From an uncultured Dialister sp. (GTDB lineage Bacteria > Bacillota > Negativicutes > Veillonellales > Dialisteraceae): DNA of 59,079 nt. The notes beneath the pieces were generated by a model, which made no database searches, was not told where the DNA came from, and saw only the letters and a list, made by a program, of their open reading frames with translations. The stretch is from the NCBI GenBank assembly GCA_902462205.1, contig CABQAR010000010.1, forward strand, positions 1 to 59,079, read 5' to 3'. Positions within the stretch are counted from its first letter, which is position 1. The number at the start of each line of letters is the position of its first letter. A program made the position numbers and the translations under genes. Below are positions 17,090-29,839 of this stretch, in pieces.

Positions 17090-17138
17090 GAAATAAAAAA
17101 TATCCCGTCCTGATTTTTATAATCATGAACGGGATATT
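17090..17138 (-). terminator. rpoC terminator
   Basis: Minus-strand 10-bp stem AATATCCCGT/ACGGGATATT (17129-17138 with 17099-17108) around a 20-base loop, followed by TTTTATTTC. It ends the rpoBC transcript. Confidence 0.85.
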
Positions 17139-17150
17139 GTCTAAGACTCT

Positions 17151-20100
17151 TTATTCAGCCTTTGCCGGTTCTTCTTCCGCGATTTCCGGTTCCGCATTAT
17201 GCGTTACGGAAAGCCTGCGGTAACGGGCCATGCCTGTACCAGCAGGAATGAGCTTGCCGATAATGACATTTTCCTTCAGGCCGAGCAGAGGATCTGCCTT
17301 GCCTTTGATGGCGGCTTCCGTGAGCACCCTTGTCGTTTCCTGGAAGGATGCGGCAGAAAGGAAGGAGTCTGTCGCCAAAGCTGCCTTTGTCGTGCCGAGC
17401 AGCAGGTTTTCTCCGACTGCCGGTTTCTTTCCTTCGTCATCAAGACGTTCGTTTTCAGAACGGTAAGCAACGATGTCCACTGTTTCACCGGGGAGCCAGC
17501 CGGAATCTCCGGGATCATTGATCTTGATCTTGCGGAGCATCTGGTGGACGATGATTTCGATGTGCTTATCATTGATTTCAACGCCCTGTGAACGGTAAAC
17601 TTTCTGCACTTCCTTGACGATATAGTTCTGGGTGGCCTGTACGCCGAGGACGCGGAGAATATCATGCGGATTGATGTTACCTTCGATCAGGCGCGTGCCT
17701 GCTTCAATGACATCGCCTTCGGAAACGGAAATCCTCTTTCCGAAAGGAATCTTGTATGTATCCGAGGTCTCTTCGTTCGTCACGGTAATGATCTTGATGT
17801 TCGCATTTTCCGGAGAATCCTCGATGGCAACCGTACCTGCGATGTTGGAAATGATCGCATTGCCCTTCGGCTTGCGGGCTTCGAACAATTCTTCGACACG
17901 GGGAAGACCCTGTGTGATATCTTCTGCGGAAGCAACGCCGCCGGTATGGAAGGTACGCATCGTCAGCTGAGTACCCGGTTCGCCGATGGACTGTGCAGCG
18001 ATGATGCCGACAGATTCGCCGATTTCCACATGGCGTCCTGTCGCAAGGTTTCTGCCGTAGCACTTAGCGCATACGCCGTGGGCGGAATGACAGGTAAGAA
18101 TGGAACGGACCTTCAGATGGTCATAATGCTTTTCGATTTCAGCTGCCTGGTCATCCGTGATTTCTTCATTCTTCTTGGCAATGACTTCGCCGGTTTCAGG
18201 ATTGATGACATCTTCGAGCGGGCAGCGGCCGGAAATACGGTCTGCCAAAGATTCGATGAGTCCTCCTGCTTCCGTGATCTTGCGGACTTCGACGCCTTCC
18301 GATCCGTCCATCCTTACATGGATGACAGGGATGTCAGCGCCGAGGATCTTGTCGGCAGCTGCCGCATCCAGTACAGCGCCTGCAGGAAGGATTTCTTCTC
18401 CCTTGCGGTTCACTGCGGCCTTTTCCAGTTTCTTTTCAAAGAAACGGACAGACATGTGGTGCTTCATCGCCTTCTGATATTCAGCAACGGCGTCCGCTGT
18501 GCCGAAATCAAGGGTTTCCACAGCAGGTTCTCCGCCATCGGCGGATGGGATGGAGACTGTTGCGGATTCCACCAGGAAGCGGTTCATGAGAGCCACGTCA
18601 TTTTCTTCAAGCGTCTTTCCTTTGACAATCAGGATTTCTCCGCTGCGGCGGTTGAGGATATCTTCTTCCAGAATGGAGCCGATGAGCTTCTGCCTGCAGC
18701 TGTTGAATCTGCTTCTGATGACAGGACGGGAAGCAATCAGGTTCAGCTCGCGGTCAAAGTTCAGCACCTGCACATCGCAGTCTTCCTCACGGACGATGAC
18801 GTCCTGGGAGACATCGACGAGGCGGCGTGTCAGATAACCGGAGTCAGCCGTACGGAGAGCCGTATCGGCGAGACCCTTGCGCGCACCGTGGGAAGAGGTG
18901 AAGTAATCGAGGACCGTCAGACCTTCACGGAAGTTTGCCTTAACAGGCAGTTCCACCGTTTTACCGGACGTATCGGCAATCAGGCCGCGCATGCCGGCCA
19001 GCTGGCGGATCTGGTTATCGTTACCACGGGCGCCGGACTGGGCCATCATAGTCAGCGGATTCATCTTCGTCATGGAAGCCTTCATGGCTTCGCCGACATC
19101 GTTGGTCGCTTTTTCCCAGATCTTAACGACCTTTCTGTATCTTTCGTCATCGGTCATGAGGCCGCGGCGATAGAATTTCTTAACTTTTTCAACCTGCTTT
19201 TCACTGTCTTCCAGAATCGTGTCCTTGATTTCCGGAACGGCAACGTCATAGATGCCGATGGAAATACCGGAAACGAGTGCGTAATGGAAACCGAGGGACT
19301 TGATGGAGTCCAGCAGATCGCCGGTCGCCTTGAAGCCCAGTTTCTTGAAGCAATCATTCACCAGCTTGCCCATCTGTTTCTTGCCGATGGTGATGCCCAG
19401 CCCTTCTACGCCATCAGGACGGGTATAGAAGAAACGGAGCGGTTCGGGAATGGCATAATTGAAGATCAGACGGCCCGGGGTGGTGACAACGAGACCGTGT
19501 CCGGGTACATCTACTTTGATGAAATCGTGGATCCTGATCTGTTTCAGCGCATAGGCCAGCATGACTTCGTCATAGCCGGTGAACGCATGGAACTTGGAGG
19601 AATCCAGCGCATCTTCCTCTGCCTTGTCTTCCTTGACGATGGTCAGGTAATAAGAGCCGAGGATCATATCCTGTGACGGAATCGCGACAGGCTTGCCATC
19701 CTTTGTGGAAAGGATGTTGTTGATGGAAAGCATCAGCGTCCTTGCTTCCGCCTGCGCCTCTACGGACAGTGGCAGATGGCATGCCATCTGGTCACCGTCG
19801 AAGTCGGCGTTGTAGCCGGGGCATACGAGCGGATGCAGCTTGATCGCCCTGCCTTCCCAAAGAATCGGTTCAAAGGCCTGGATGCCCAGTCTGTGAAGCG
19901 TCGGTGCGCGGTTCAGAAGGACAGGATGTTCTTTGATGACATCGCCGAGCACGTCCCAGACTTCGGGAGCCAGCTTATCTACTTTCTTGCGCGCCACTTT
20001 CAGGTTGCTTGCCATGCCGCGCTTGATCAGCTCATGCATGATGAACGGTTTGAAAAGCTCGATGGCCATTTCCTTCGGCAGGCCGCACTGGTACATTTTC

Positions 20101-21152
20101 AGTTCAGGACCGACAACGATTACGGAACGGCCGGAATAGTCGACACGCTTGCCGAGCAGGTTCTGACGGAAACGGCCCTGCTTCCCCTTGAGCATATCGG
20201 ACAGAGATTTGAGAGGCCTGTTTCCCGGGCCGCTGACAGCTCTGCCGCGGCGGCCGTTATCAATGAGGGCATCGACAGCTTCCTGAAGCATGCGCTTTTC
20301 ATTGCGCACGATGATTTCAGGAGCGCCCATATCCATCAGTCTTTTCAGACGATTATTTCTGTTGATGACACGGCGGTAAAGATCATTCAGATCGCTCGTG
20401 GCAAAACGTCCGCCATCGAGCTGCACCATCGGACGCAGATCCGGAGGAATGACGGGAAGGACTGTCAGAATCATCCATTCCGGCTTGTTTCCGGAGTGAA
20501 GGAATGCTTCCACCTCTTCCAGACGGCGGATGCTGCGTACCTTGCGCTGGTTGCTGCTGCTTTCCACGTCTTCTTTCAGTTGTTTTTCCAGCGCGAGGAG
20601 GTCGATCTGCTTCAGGAGCGTCTGGATGGCTTCCGCCCCCATCTGCGCCTTGAAGGAGCCAACGCCGTATTCCTGGACGGCCTGCTGGTATTCCTGTTCA
20701 TTCAGGACCTGCTTGTCAAGGAGCTTGGAAGTGCCTTTATCAATGACGATATAAGCAGCAAAGTACAGAACCCTTTCAAGCTGGCGCGGGGATACGTCGA
20801 GAATCAGTCCGATACGGCTCGGCGTTCCCTTGAAATACCAGATATGGGAAACAGGGCAGGCCAGTTCGATATGGCCCATGCGTTCACGGCGGACTTTGGA
20901 GCTTGTGACTTCAACGCCGCACTTGTCGCAGACCGTGCCCTTATAACGCATTTTCTTATATTTGCCGCACTTGCATTCCCAGTCCTTGGTCGGTCCGAAA
21001 ATCTTCTCGCAGAACAGTCCGTCTGTTTCTGCTTTCAGCGTACGGTAATTAATTGTTTCCGGCTTCGTTACTTCGCCATGAGACCACTGTCTGATCTTTT
21101 CCGGAGAAGCAATACCGATTTTCATGGAGTCAAATTCATTTACGTCTAACAA
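17151..21152 (-). CDS. rpoC: RNA polymerase subunit beta prime
   Basis: The largest core RNA polymerase subunit, 1333 residues. The N-terminal zinc site uses Cys60, Cys62, Cys75 and Cys78. The catalytic magnesium site NADFDGDQM places Asp450, Asp452 and Asp454. The second zinc cluster appears as ILTCHSAHGVCAKCYGR in the C-terminal half, and the trigger-loop region is intact. The start is TTG at 21152, supported by AAAGGAG ten bases upstream and by the usual NEFDSMKIG N-terminus. It follows rpoB by 24 bases and is transcribed with it. The gene ends at a strong terminator. No frameshift or truncation is evident. Confidence 0.98.
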   Translation of the reverse strand: MLDVNEFDSMKIGIASPEKIRQWSHGEVTKPETINYRTLKAETDGLFCEKIFGPTKDWECKCGKYKKMRYKGTVCDKCGVEVTSSKVRRERMGHIELACPVSHIWYFKGTPSRIGLILDVSPRQLERVLYFAAYIVIDKGTSKLLDKQVLNEQEYQQAVQEYGVGSFKAQMGAEAIQTLLKQIDLLALEKQLKEDVESSSNQRKVRSIRRLEEVEAFLHSGNKPEWMILTVLPVIPPDLRPMVQLDGGRFATSDLNDLYRRVINRNNRLKRLMDMGAPEIIVRNEKRMLQEAVDALIDNGRRGRAVSGPGNRPLKSLSDMLKGKQGRFRQNLLGKRVDYSGRSVIVVGPELKMYQCGLPKEMAIELFKPFIMHELIKRGMASNLKVARKKVDKLAPEVWDVLGDVIKEHPVLLNRAPTLHRLGIQAFEPILWEGRAIKLHPLVCPGYNADFDGDQMACHLPLSVEAQAEARTLMLSINNILSTKDGKPVAIPSQDMILGSYYLTIVKEDKAEEDALDSSKFHAFTGYDEVMLAYALKQIRIHDFIKVDVPGHGLVVTTPGRLIFNYAIPEPLRFFYTRPDGVEGLGITIGKKQMGKLVNDCFKKLGFKATGDLLDSIKSLGFHYALVSGISIGIYDVAVPEIKDTILEDSEKQVEKVKKFYRRGLMTDDERYRKVVKIWEKATNDVGEAMKASMTKMNPLTMMAQSGARGNDNQIRQLAGMRGLIADTSGKTVELPVKANFREGLTVLDYFTSSHGARKGLADTALRTADSGYLTRRLVDVSQDVIVREEDCDVQVLNFDRELNLIASRPVIRSRFNSCRQKLIGSILEEDILNRRSGEILIVKGKTLEENDVALMNRFLVESATVSIPSADGGEPAVETLDFGTADAVAEYQKAMKHHMSVRFFEKKLEKAAVNRKGEEILPAGAVLDAAAADKILGADIPVIHVRMDGSEGVEVRKITEAGGLIESLADRISGRCPLEDVINPETGEVIAKKNEEITDDQAAEIEKHYDHLKVRSILTCHSAHGVCAKCYGRNLATGRHVEIGESVGIIAAQSIGEPGTQLTMRTFHTGGVASAEDITQGLPRVEELFEARKPKGNAIISNIAGTVAIEDSPENANIKIITVTNEETSDTYKIPFGKRISVSEGDVIEAGTRLIEGNINPHDILRVLGVQATQNYIVKEVQKVYRSQGVEINDKHIEIIVHQMLRKIKINDPGDSGWLPGETVDIVAYRSENERLDDEGKKPAVGENLLLGTTKAALATDSFLSAASFQETTRVLTEAAIKGKADPLLGLKENVIIGKLIPAGTGMARYRRLSVTHNAEPEIAEEEPAKAE

Positions 21153-21176
21153 TTGCTTAGCGCTCCTTTCCGGAAA

Positions 21177-24974
<3,798 letters not shown>

Positions 24975-25035
24975 TCCACGCCTCACCCTTTCCTTCTACA
25001 CATAAAATCTGAAAATCCCAATACATAAGAAACAA

Positions 25036-25084
25036 GAGGAAAAAGTAAGCAAGGTCAAGAATGAACCAAACCTTGCTTTTCCTC
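25036..25084 (-). promoter_or_regulatory. rpoB leader hairpin
   Basis: The minus-strand leader forms a long hairpin. An outer GAGGAAAA/TTTTTCCTC stem and an inner GCAAGG/CCTTGC stem are separated by a small internal loop. The inner stem is followed by TTACTTTTT, so a shorter version could work as an intrinsic attenuator. It sits between the rpoB promoter and start codon. Confidence 0.55.
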
Positions 25085-25128
25085 GTGGGTCTTTTACTAT
25101 ACTGATAAATTAGAGACTGCAAAATATA

Positions 25129-25157
25129 ATTTTATTATATTACATACACTTTTTCAA
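25129..25157 (-). promoter_or_regulatory. rpoB promoter
   Basis: Minus-strand TTGAAA (25152-25157), 17-base spacer, TAAAAT (25129-25134). The 200 bases upstream are very AT-rich and could act as UP elements. The leader to the rpoB start would be about 150 bases. Confidence 0.65.
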
Positions 25158-25159
25158 TC

Positions 25160-25385
25160 TTATCCGCAAAGATAATATGAAATATTTTCTATATACTTCT
25201 ATTAATTATTTCTTGTTATAAATAAAATCTCTTTCCTTATTGAAATATTTTATTTATAATTTTATCCCTTGCTTTTTCTCTTGAAATGTGCTGTTGTTTT
25301 ATTTTATCATTTAATTTTATTTTTTGCAATGCAGTTCCGTTTCCGGCGCTGCTGCCACCTGTATTTCTTCTTCATCAGAACATAT
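25160..25385. other. AT-rich gap upstream of rpoB
   Basis: A run of A/T-rich DNA between the rpoB promoter and the rubredoxin terminator. No open frame with a ribosome binding site is present. Nothing else is recognised. Confidence 0.5.
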
Positions 25386-25422
25386 AAAAACCCTTCCAGT
25401 ATTTATGAACTGAAAGGGTCCT
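25386..25422 (-). terminator. Rubredoxin operon terminator
   Basis: Minus-strand stem ACCCTTTCAGT/ACTGGAAGGGT, with one mismatched position and an 8-base loop, is followed by TTTTTATATG. Confidence 0.75.
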
Positions 25423-25473
25423 TACCTTATCCGTATAAAGCTTCAGGGAACGAATTTACGCATCCTGTTCCGA

Positions 25474-25638
25474 TTAGTTTTCGTAAACTTCGAATTCGTC
25501 TTTTTCTACGCCGCACATGGGGCATTTGAAATCATCCGGCAGATCTTCCCACTTGGTTCCCGGTGCGATTCCATTATCCGGATCACCCAGTGCTTCATCA
25601 TAAATCCATCCGCATACCTTGCATACATATTTTTTCAT
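25474..25638 (-). CDS. Rubredoxin
   Basis: A 54-residue cytoplasmic electron carrier with a single Fe(Cys)4 centre. The two halves of the site are CKVCGWIYDEALGDPDNGI and CPMCGVEKDEFE, and the hydrophobic core GTKWEDLPDDF is conserved. ATG at 25638 follows GGAG; an upstream frame extension has no such site. It lies four bases after desulfoferrodoxin and almost certainly donates electrons to it for superoxide reduction. Confidence 0.96.
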   Translation of the reverse strand: MKKYVCKVCGWIYDEALGDPDNGIAPGTKWEDLPDDFKCPMCGVEKDEFEVYEN

Positions 25639-25642
25639 AAAA

Positions 25643-26014
25643 TTATTCTCCTCTCCAGAGTCCGTGTAAATTGCAGTATTCATAAGCAGCCACTACTTCA
25701 TCGCCTTCAGCAAGGACGAAATCGGCAGCCGGCTTCATTCCCGGTTTCAGATCCTGTCTCTGCACGCCGTTCTTCGTCTCCAGAACGATGAACATGATAT
25801 AGTGGTTTTCCAGCATCGGATGTTCTACCGAGCCGACAGCCACATGCACCTTTGCGCCGTCCTTCGTGATTACCGGTACATGCTTTTCTCCGGCAGCATC
25901 GGTCGTATTCGGAATCAGTTCTTCCGTCTCCGCGTTTTCACAGAATAAAGAGCTTACATCTTCTCCGAGAACAGTAACAACTTTCCCGCATTTTTTGCAA
26001 CGATAAAATTTCAT
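25643..26014 (-). CDS. dfx: Desulfoferrodoxin (superoxide reductase)
   Basis: Reduces superoxide to hydrogen peroxide without making oxygen, as expected in an anaerobe. The 123-residue protein has the catalytic Fe(His)4Cys centre: His45 (EKHVP), His65 and His71 (HPMLENHYI), Cys114 and His117 (CNLHG), with Glu43-Lys44 present. The N-terminal desulforedoxin-like domain keeps Cys6, Cys9 and Cys25, but the fourth ligand (the second Cys of the usual CC pair) is replaced by Glu26. Centre I is therefore probably lost or altered. The start at 26014 follows AAGGAG. It is co-transcribed with rubredoxin. Confidence 0.94.
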   Translation of the reverse strand: MKFYRCKKCGKVVTVLGEDVSSLFCENAETEELIPNTTDAAGEKHVPVITKDGAKVHVAVGSVEHPMLENHYIMFIVLETKNGVQRQDLKPGMKPAADFVLAEGDEVVAAYEYCNLHGLWRGE

Positions 26015-26105
26015 TATCTTAACTCCTTTCCCAAACAATACCATGCTTGGATACAAATAGACTTGCAGATTTTCTCGCATGGAACTTCGAGAATACTCCA
26101 TATGT

Positions 26106-26111
26106 ATTATA
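26106..26111 (-). promoter_or_regulatory. -10 box of the desulfoferrodoxin operon
   Basis: Minus-strand TATAAT within an AT-rich GATATAATACATATG stretch, with no clear -35. The leader that follows contains an ATTCTCG/CGAGAAA hairpin (26068-26093). The AT-rich inverted pattern is loosely like a PerR site, but the match is too weak to claim. Confidence 0.45.
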
Positions 26112-26176
26112 TCATTTAGCCGGTAAAAAAACTGCTGTCCACGGAATATTTTCCATTCCGTTTTTATCTGTTCCAC

Positions 26177-26210
26177 GAAAAAAGTTCCCGCCGGAAAGCA
26201 GGAACTTTTT
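26177..26210 (-). terminator. pyc terminator
   Basis: Minus-strand stem AAAAAGTTCC/GGGAACTTTTT with a short GC extension and TTTCC loop, ending in T residues. It separates pyc from the downstream desulfoferrodoxin operon. Confidence 0.85.
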
Positions 26211-26217
26211 AGGACTC

Positions 26218-29200
26218 TTATTCAATGACGAGGATCAGGTCGCCCGATTCGATACGGTTTCCTGCCTTGGCATGGATTTCACTCACGATGCCGTCGACAG
26301 GGGATGTGATGGTGGTTTCCATCTTCATCGCTTCCGTCACGACGACGGCCTCCCCTTTCTTCACATGGCTGCCTTTTTCCACAAGCAGCTTCACCACGGA
26401 GCCGGAGAGTGTCGCTCCCACTTCGCCGGGGATATCCTTGTCCGCCTTTCTCGCCACGACGGCAGACTGGGCCACATGCTTGTCATGGACCTTGATTTCC
26501 CGCGGCATGCCGTTCAGTTCGAACTGGATGCGACGGTTTCCTTCTCCGTCCGGTTTCGTGATGCCGTCAAGACGGATAAGGAGCATCTTACCTTCCTCGA
26601 TATTGACGCGGATTTCTTCGCCCGGCTTCATGCCGAAGAAGAAGGTCGGCGTATCCAGAACGGAAAGGTCGCCATATTTATGATGCCTTTCCGTATAATC
26701 AGCAAAAACCTTCGGGTAAATGCAGTAGGAGGAAATATCCTCTTCCCGCGTGCCCATGTGCTTTTCTTTCATCTCCGCCCTGACCTTGTCGAAATCTACA
26801 TCGGCCGGACGGGATTCGAGATGCGGATCCGCCTTGCGGAGAATGATCTGCTGCAGTTTTTCCGGGAATCCGCCATAGGGAATGCCCAGTTTCCCGTCAA
26901 AGAAATCAACGACGGACTGCGGGAAATCAAGAGAATCTCCCTTTTCATAAATATCTTCTTCCGTCAGGTCATTCTGCACCATGAAGAGCGTCATGTCTCC
27001 GACCACCTTGGAAGACGGCGTTACCTTGATGATATCGCCGAACATCATATTCACCTTCGCATACATGCGGCAGACCTCGGGCCATCTGTCTCCCAGTCCC
27101 ACGGCGGTCGCCTGCTGGCGGAGATTGGAGAACTGGCCTCCCGGCATTTCATGCTGGAACAGCGTCGTATTCGGGCTTGCCATCTTGCTGTCCACCCCTG
27201 CATAGTACGGACGGACGCCCTGCCAGTAACGGTCAATCGTTTCCAGTGCCTCGATATCCAGCTTCGGCTGGCGCGGATTATCCTGAAGCGCATAGTAGAC
27301 GGAAGTCATGGACGGCTGGCTCGTGCCGTTGGAAAGCGCGCCGGTTGCCACATCGACGATATCCACTCCGGCTTCTGCCGCTTTCGCATAGGTGTAGAGC
27401 GTCAGTCCGCCGCCTTCATGGCTGTGGAGATGGATCGGGATATTGACCGTGTCTTTCAATGCGGAAATGAGCGTATATGCCGCTTCCGGCTTCAGAAGCC
27501 CGGCCATGTCCTTGATGGCAATCAGGTTTGCGCCGGCCTTTTCCATTTCCTTTGCCAGATCGGTGTAATATTTCAGGGAATATTTCTGACGGCGGTCGTC
27601 CATGATATCACCGGTATAGCAGAAGCATGCCTCTGCCAGTTTATTCTTTCTGCGGACCTCGTCAATGGAAATCGTCATATGGCTGAGCTGGTTCAGGCAG
27701 TCAAAGATACGGAACACATCAACGCCGTTGTCTGCGGCCTGGTCAATGAAATGACGGACCACGTTCTCGGGATAATTCGTATATCCGACCGTGTTCGCGC
27801 CACGGGTCAGCATCTGGAAAAGAATATTCGGAGCCGCCTTCCGCATTTTGCGGAGACGTTCCCACGGGCTTTCATCAAGGAAGCGGTAAGCCACGTCGAA
27901 AGTGGCGCCGCCCCAGTTTTCAAAGGAGAACAGCTGCGGCACATGGCAGGCCGTGTAATGGATGGCGTTCATGATATCGTGCGTCCTGACACGGGTCGCC
28001 AGCAGTGACTGATGGGCATCACGGTATGTCGTGTCCATGAACATCAATTCTTTCTGATCCATCACCCACTTGGAGAATTTTTCCGGTCCCAATTCGTCCA
28101 GCAGCTGCTTGGTTCCACGCGGAGGCTCTTCCCCTTCCGCCAGAAGCGGAGTAACGGGAGCGAAATCCGGTTTCTCCTTGGCACCGGCGCCGGCATACCC
28201 ATTGACGGTGATATCCCCGATATAATCAAGGATCTTCGTACCGCGGTCGCTGATCGTATCCGGTTCTTCCAGCAGCCACGGATTCCTGTCGATGTAATTG
28301 ACATCACAGAGACCTTCCTGGAAATCCTTCGTGCGGAGCATGTTCTGCAGGAAATAAATATTCGTTTTAACGCCGCTGATGCGGAATTCATCAAGGCAGC
28401 GGAGCATTCTGTAAATCGTATCCTTCGCATGGAGCGCATGGGCGGTCACTTTGACGAGGAGCGAATCATAATAAGGGGTGATGACCGCGCCCGTATATGC
28501 CGTGCCCGCGTCAAGACGGATGCCCGGGCCGCCGCCGGAACGGTAAGCGATGATTTTGCCCGTATCAGGCATGAAATTATTCTGCGGATCCTCCGTCGTG
28601 ATACGGCACTGGATCGCCACGCCCTTGAACCAGATGGTCGGCTGGAGGCCGATGGCCACCTCCGGGCTGTCGATGGCATATCCTTCCGCGATCAGGATCT
28701 GCGTCTTCACGATATCCACATCGGTGATCATTTCCGTTACCGTGTGTTCTACCTGCACACGGGGATTGACCTCGATAAAATAGAAATGCTTTTCATCTTC
28801 GTCGACAAGGAACTCCACCGTGCCGGCATTCAGATAATTCACATTCTTCATCAGCTTCACGGCTGCATCACAGATCTGTGTGCGCAGCTCCTGCGGAAGC
28901 GACCATGCCGGCGCCATTTCGATGACCTTCTGATGGCGGCGCTGGATGGAACAGTCACGTTCAAACAGATGCACCACGTTTCCTGCTTCATCGCCGAGAA
29001 TCTGCACTTCGATGTGCTTCGGATTCATGACGCATTTTTCTATATAGACCTCATCATCGCCGAAAGCCATTTTCGCTTCGGATTTGGCACGGTTATACGC
29101 TTCCTCCAGATCCTCCATGCGGTCCACATTACGCATGCCGCGTCCGCCGCCGCCGTTGACCGCCTTGATCATGATCGGGAATCCATGCTCTTCCGCGAAC

Positions 29201-29646
29201 GCTTTCACTTCCTCAAAGCTCTGCACGGCGCCCTTGGTTCCCGGAATCATCGGAATCTGCGCCTTTTCAGCCTGTACACGGGCATTGACCTTGTCGCCGA
29301 ACATCACCAGATGTTCCACGCGCGGCCCGATGAAAATAATACCTTCCTCTTCGCAGCGTCTGGCAAGCTTCGCATTTTCAGCAAGGAAACCGTACCCCGG
29401 ATGGATGGCATCTACATTGTGCTCCTTGCAGATACGGATGATATCCTCGATATCCAAGTACGCATCAACCGGCTTATCGCCTTCTCCCACCAGATAAGCT
29501 TCATCCGCGCGGTTGCGGTGCAGGGACAGCACATCTTCCTTCGAATAAATAGCTACCGTTCTGATACCGAGCTCATTACAGGCACGGAACACGCGGATCG
29601 CGATTTCACCGCGGTTGGCCACCAAGACTTTATGAATTTGCCTCAT
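26218..29646 (-). CDS. pyc: Pyruvate carboxylase
   Basis: Makes oxaloacetate from pyruvate, bicarbonate and ATP, feeding the reductive C4 branch and biosynthesis. The 1142 residues hold the full set of domains. Biotin carboxylase comes first (VLVANRGEIAIRVFRA start, glycine-rich KAVNGGGGRGMR ATP loop). The carboxyltransferase begins near residue 530 with MDTTYRDAHQSLLATRVRT. The biotin carrier domain is at the C-terminus, with EAMKMET placing biotinyl-Lys at residue 1108. GGGGGA precedes the ATG. It is downstream of the dehydrogenase gene but has its own promoter after a terminator. Biotin need links it to the bioB pair 4 kb away. Confidence 0.97.
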   Translation of the reverse strand: MRQIHKVLVANRGEIAIRVFRACNELGIRTVAIYSKEDVLSLHRNRADEAYLVGEGDKPVDAYLDIEDIIRICKEHNVDAIHPGYGFLAENAKLARRCEEEGIIFIGPRVEHLVMFGDKVNARVQAEKAQIPMIPGTKGAVQSFEEVKAFAEEHGFPIMIKAVNGGGGRGMRNVDRMEDLEEAYNRAKSEAKMAFGDDEVYIEKCVMNPKHIEVQILGDEAGNVVHLFERDCSIQRRHQKVIEMAPAWSLPQELRTQICDAAVKLMKNVNYLNAGTVEFLVDEDEKHFYFIEVNPRVQVEHTVTEMITDVDIVKTQILIAEGYAIDSPEVAIGLQPTIWFKGVAIQCRITTEDPQNNFMPDTGKIIAYRSGGGPGIRLDAGTAYTGAVITPYYDSLLVKVTAHALHAKDTIYRMLRCLDEFRISGVKTNIYFLQNMLRTKDFQEGLCDVNYIDRNPWLLEEPDTISDRGTKILDYIGDITVNGYAGAGAKEKPDFAPVTPLLAEGEEPPRGTKQLLDELGPEKFSKWVMDQKELMFMDTTYRDAHQSLLATRVRTHDIMNAIHYTACHVPQLFSFENWGGATFDVAYRFLDESPWERLRKMRKAAPNILFQMLTRGANTVGYTNYPENVVRHFIDQAADNGVDVFRIFDCLNQLSHMTISIDEVRRKNKLAEACFCYTGDIMDDRRQKYSLKYYTDLAKEMEKAGANLIAIKDMAGLLKPEAAYTLISALKDTVNIPIHLHSHEGGGLTLYTYAKAAEAGVDIVDVATGALSNGTSQPSMTSVYYALQDNPRQPKLDIEALETIDRYWQGVRPYYAGVDSKMASPNTTLFQHEMPGGQFSNLRQQATAVGLGDRWPEVCRMYAKVNMMFGDIIKVTPSSKVVGDMTLFMVQNDLTEEDIYEKGDSLDFPQSVVDFFDGKLGIPYGGFPEKLQQIILRKADPHLESRPADVDFDKVRAEMKEKHMGTREEDISSYCIYPKVFADYTERHHKYGDLSVLDTPTFFFGMKPGEEIRVNIEEGKMLLIRLDGITKPDGEGNRRIQFELNGMPREIKVHDKHVAQSAVVARKADKDIPGEVGATLSGSVVKLLVEKGSHVKKGEAVVVTEAMKMETTITSPVDGIVSEIHAKAGNRIESGDLILVIE

Positions 29647-29692
29647 AGAAATCCCCCTTATGTTTCAGACGCATAATTGCAGATAAAGATTC

Positions 29693-29734
29693 GATTGTAC
29701 TTCTTATTGTACTAATCATATAGATGCATTTCAA
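29693..29734 (-). promoter_or_regulatory. pyc promoter with a repeated AGTACAAT element
   Basis: Minus-strand TTGAAA (29729-29734), 17-base spacer, TACAAT (29706-29711). The octamer AGTACAAT occurs twice, once over the -10 and once about 11 bases further downstream. This direct repeat could be an operator. Confidence 0.7.
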
Positions 29735-29770
29735 TAGAAACCATGTCTTTCCCGAAATTTAATAGCCCTT

Positions 29771-29834
29771 CACGGCCTTTTTAAGGGAACCATTTCTATG
29801 TAAAAAGGCCGTGACAGTCCATCACAGCCTTTTA
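29771..29834 (-). terminator. Terminator after the dehydrogenase gene, with alternative hairpins
   Basis: Three related arms are present. The middle arm TAAAAAGGCCGTG (29801-29813) can pair with the outer arm CACGGCCTTTTTA (29771-29783) or with TCACAGCCTTTTA (29822-29834). On the minus strand the first pairing formed ends in TTTTTAC and makes an intrinsic terminator. Confidence 0.75.
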
Positions 29835-29839
29835 TTTCC

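Noticed and set aside
17664..19676. Very long open frame antisense to rpoC (670 codons); similar long antisense frames at 19776-21149, 23490-25028 (opposite rpoB), 26047-28008 and 28012-29676 (opposite pyc)
   Set aside because: They lie exactly opposite well-recognised genes, have no conserved motifs, and arise from the codon bias of GC-rich third positions.
26106..26140. PerR box upstream of desulfoferrodoxin
   Set aside because: Only a partial AT-rich inverted pattern; too weak to report as a site.
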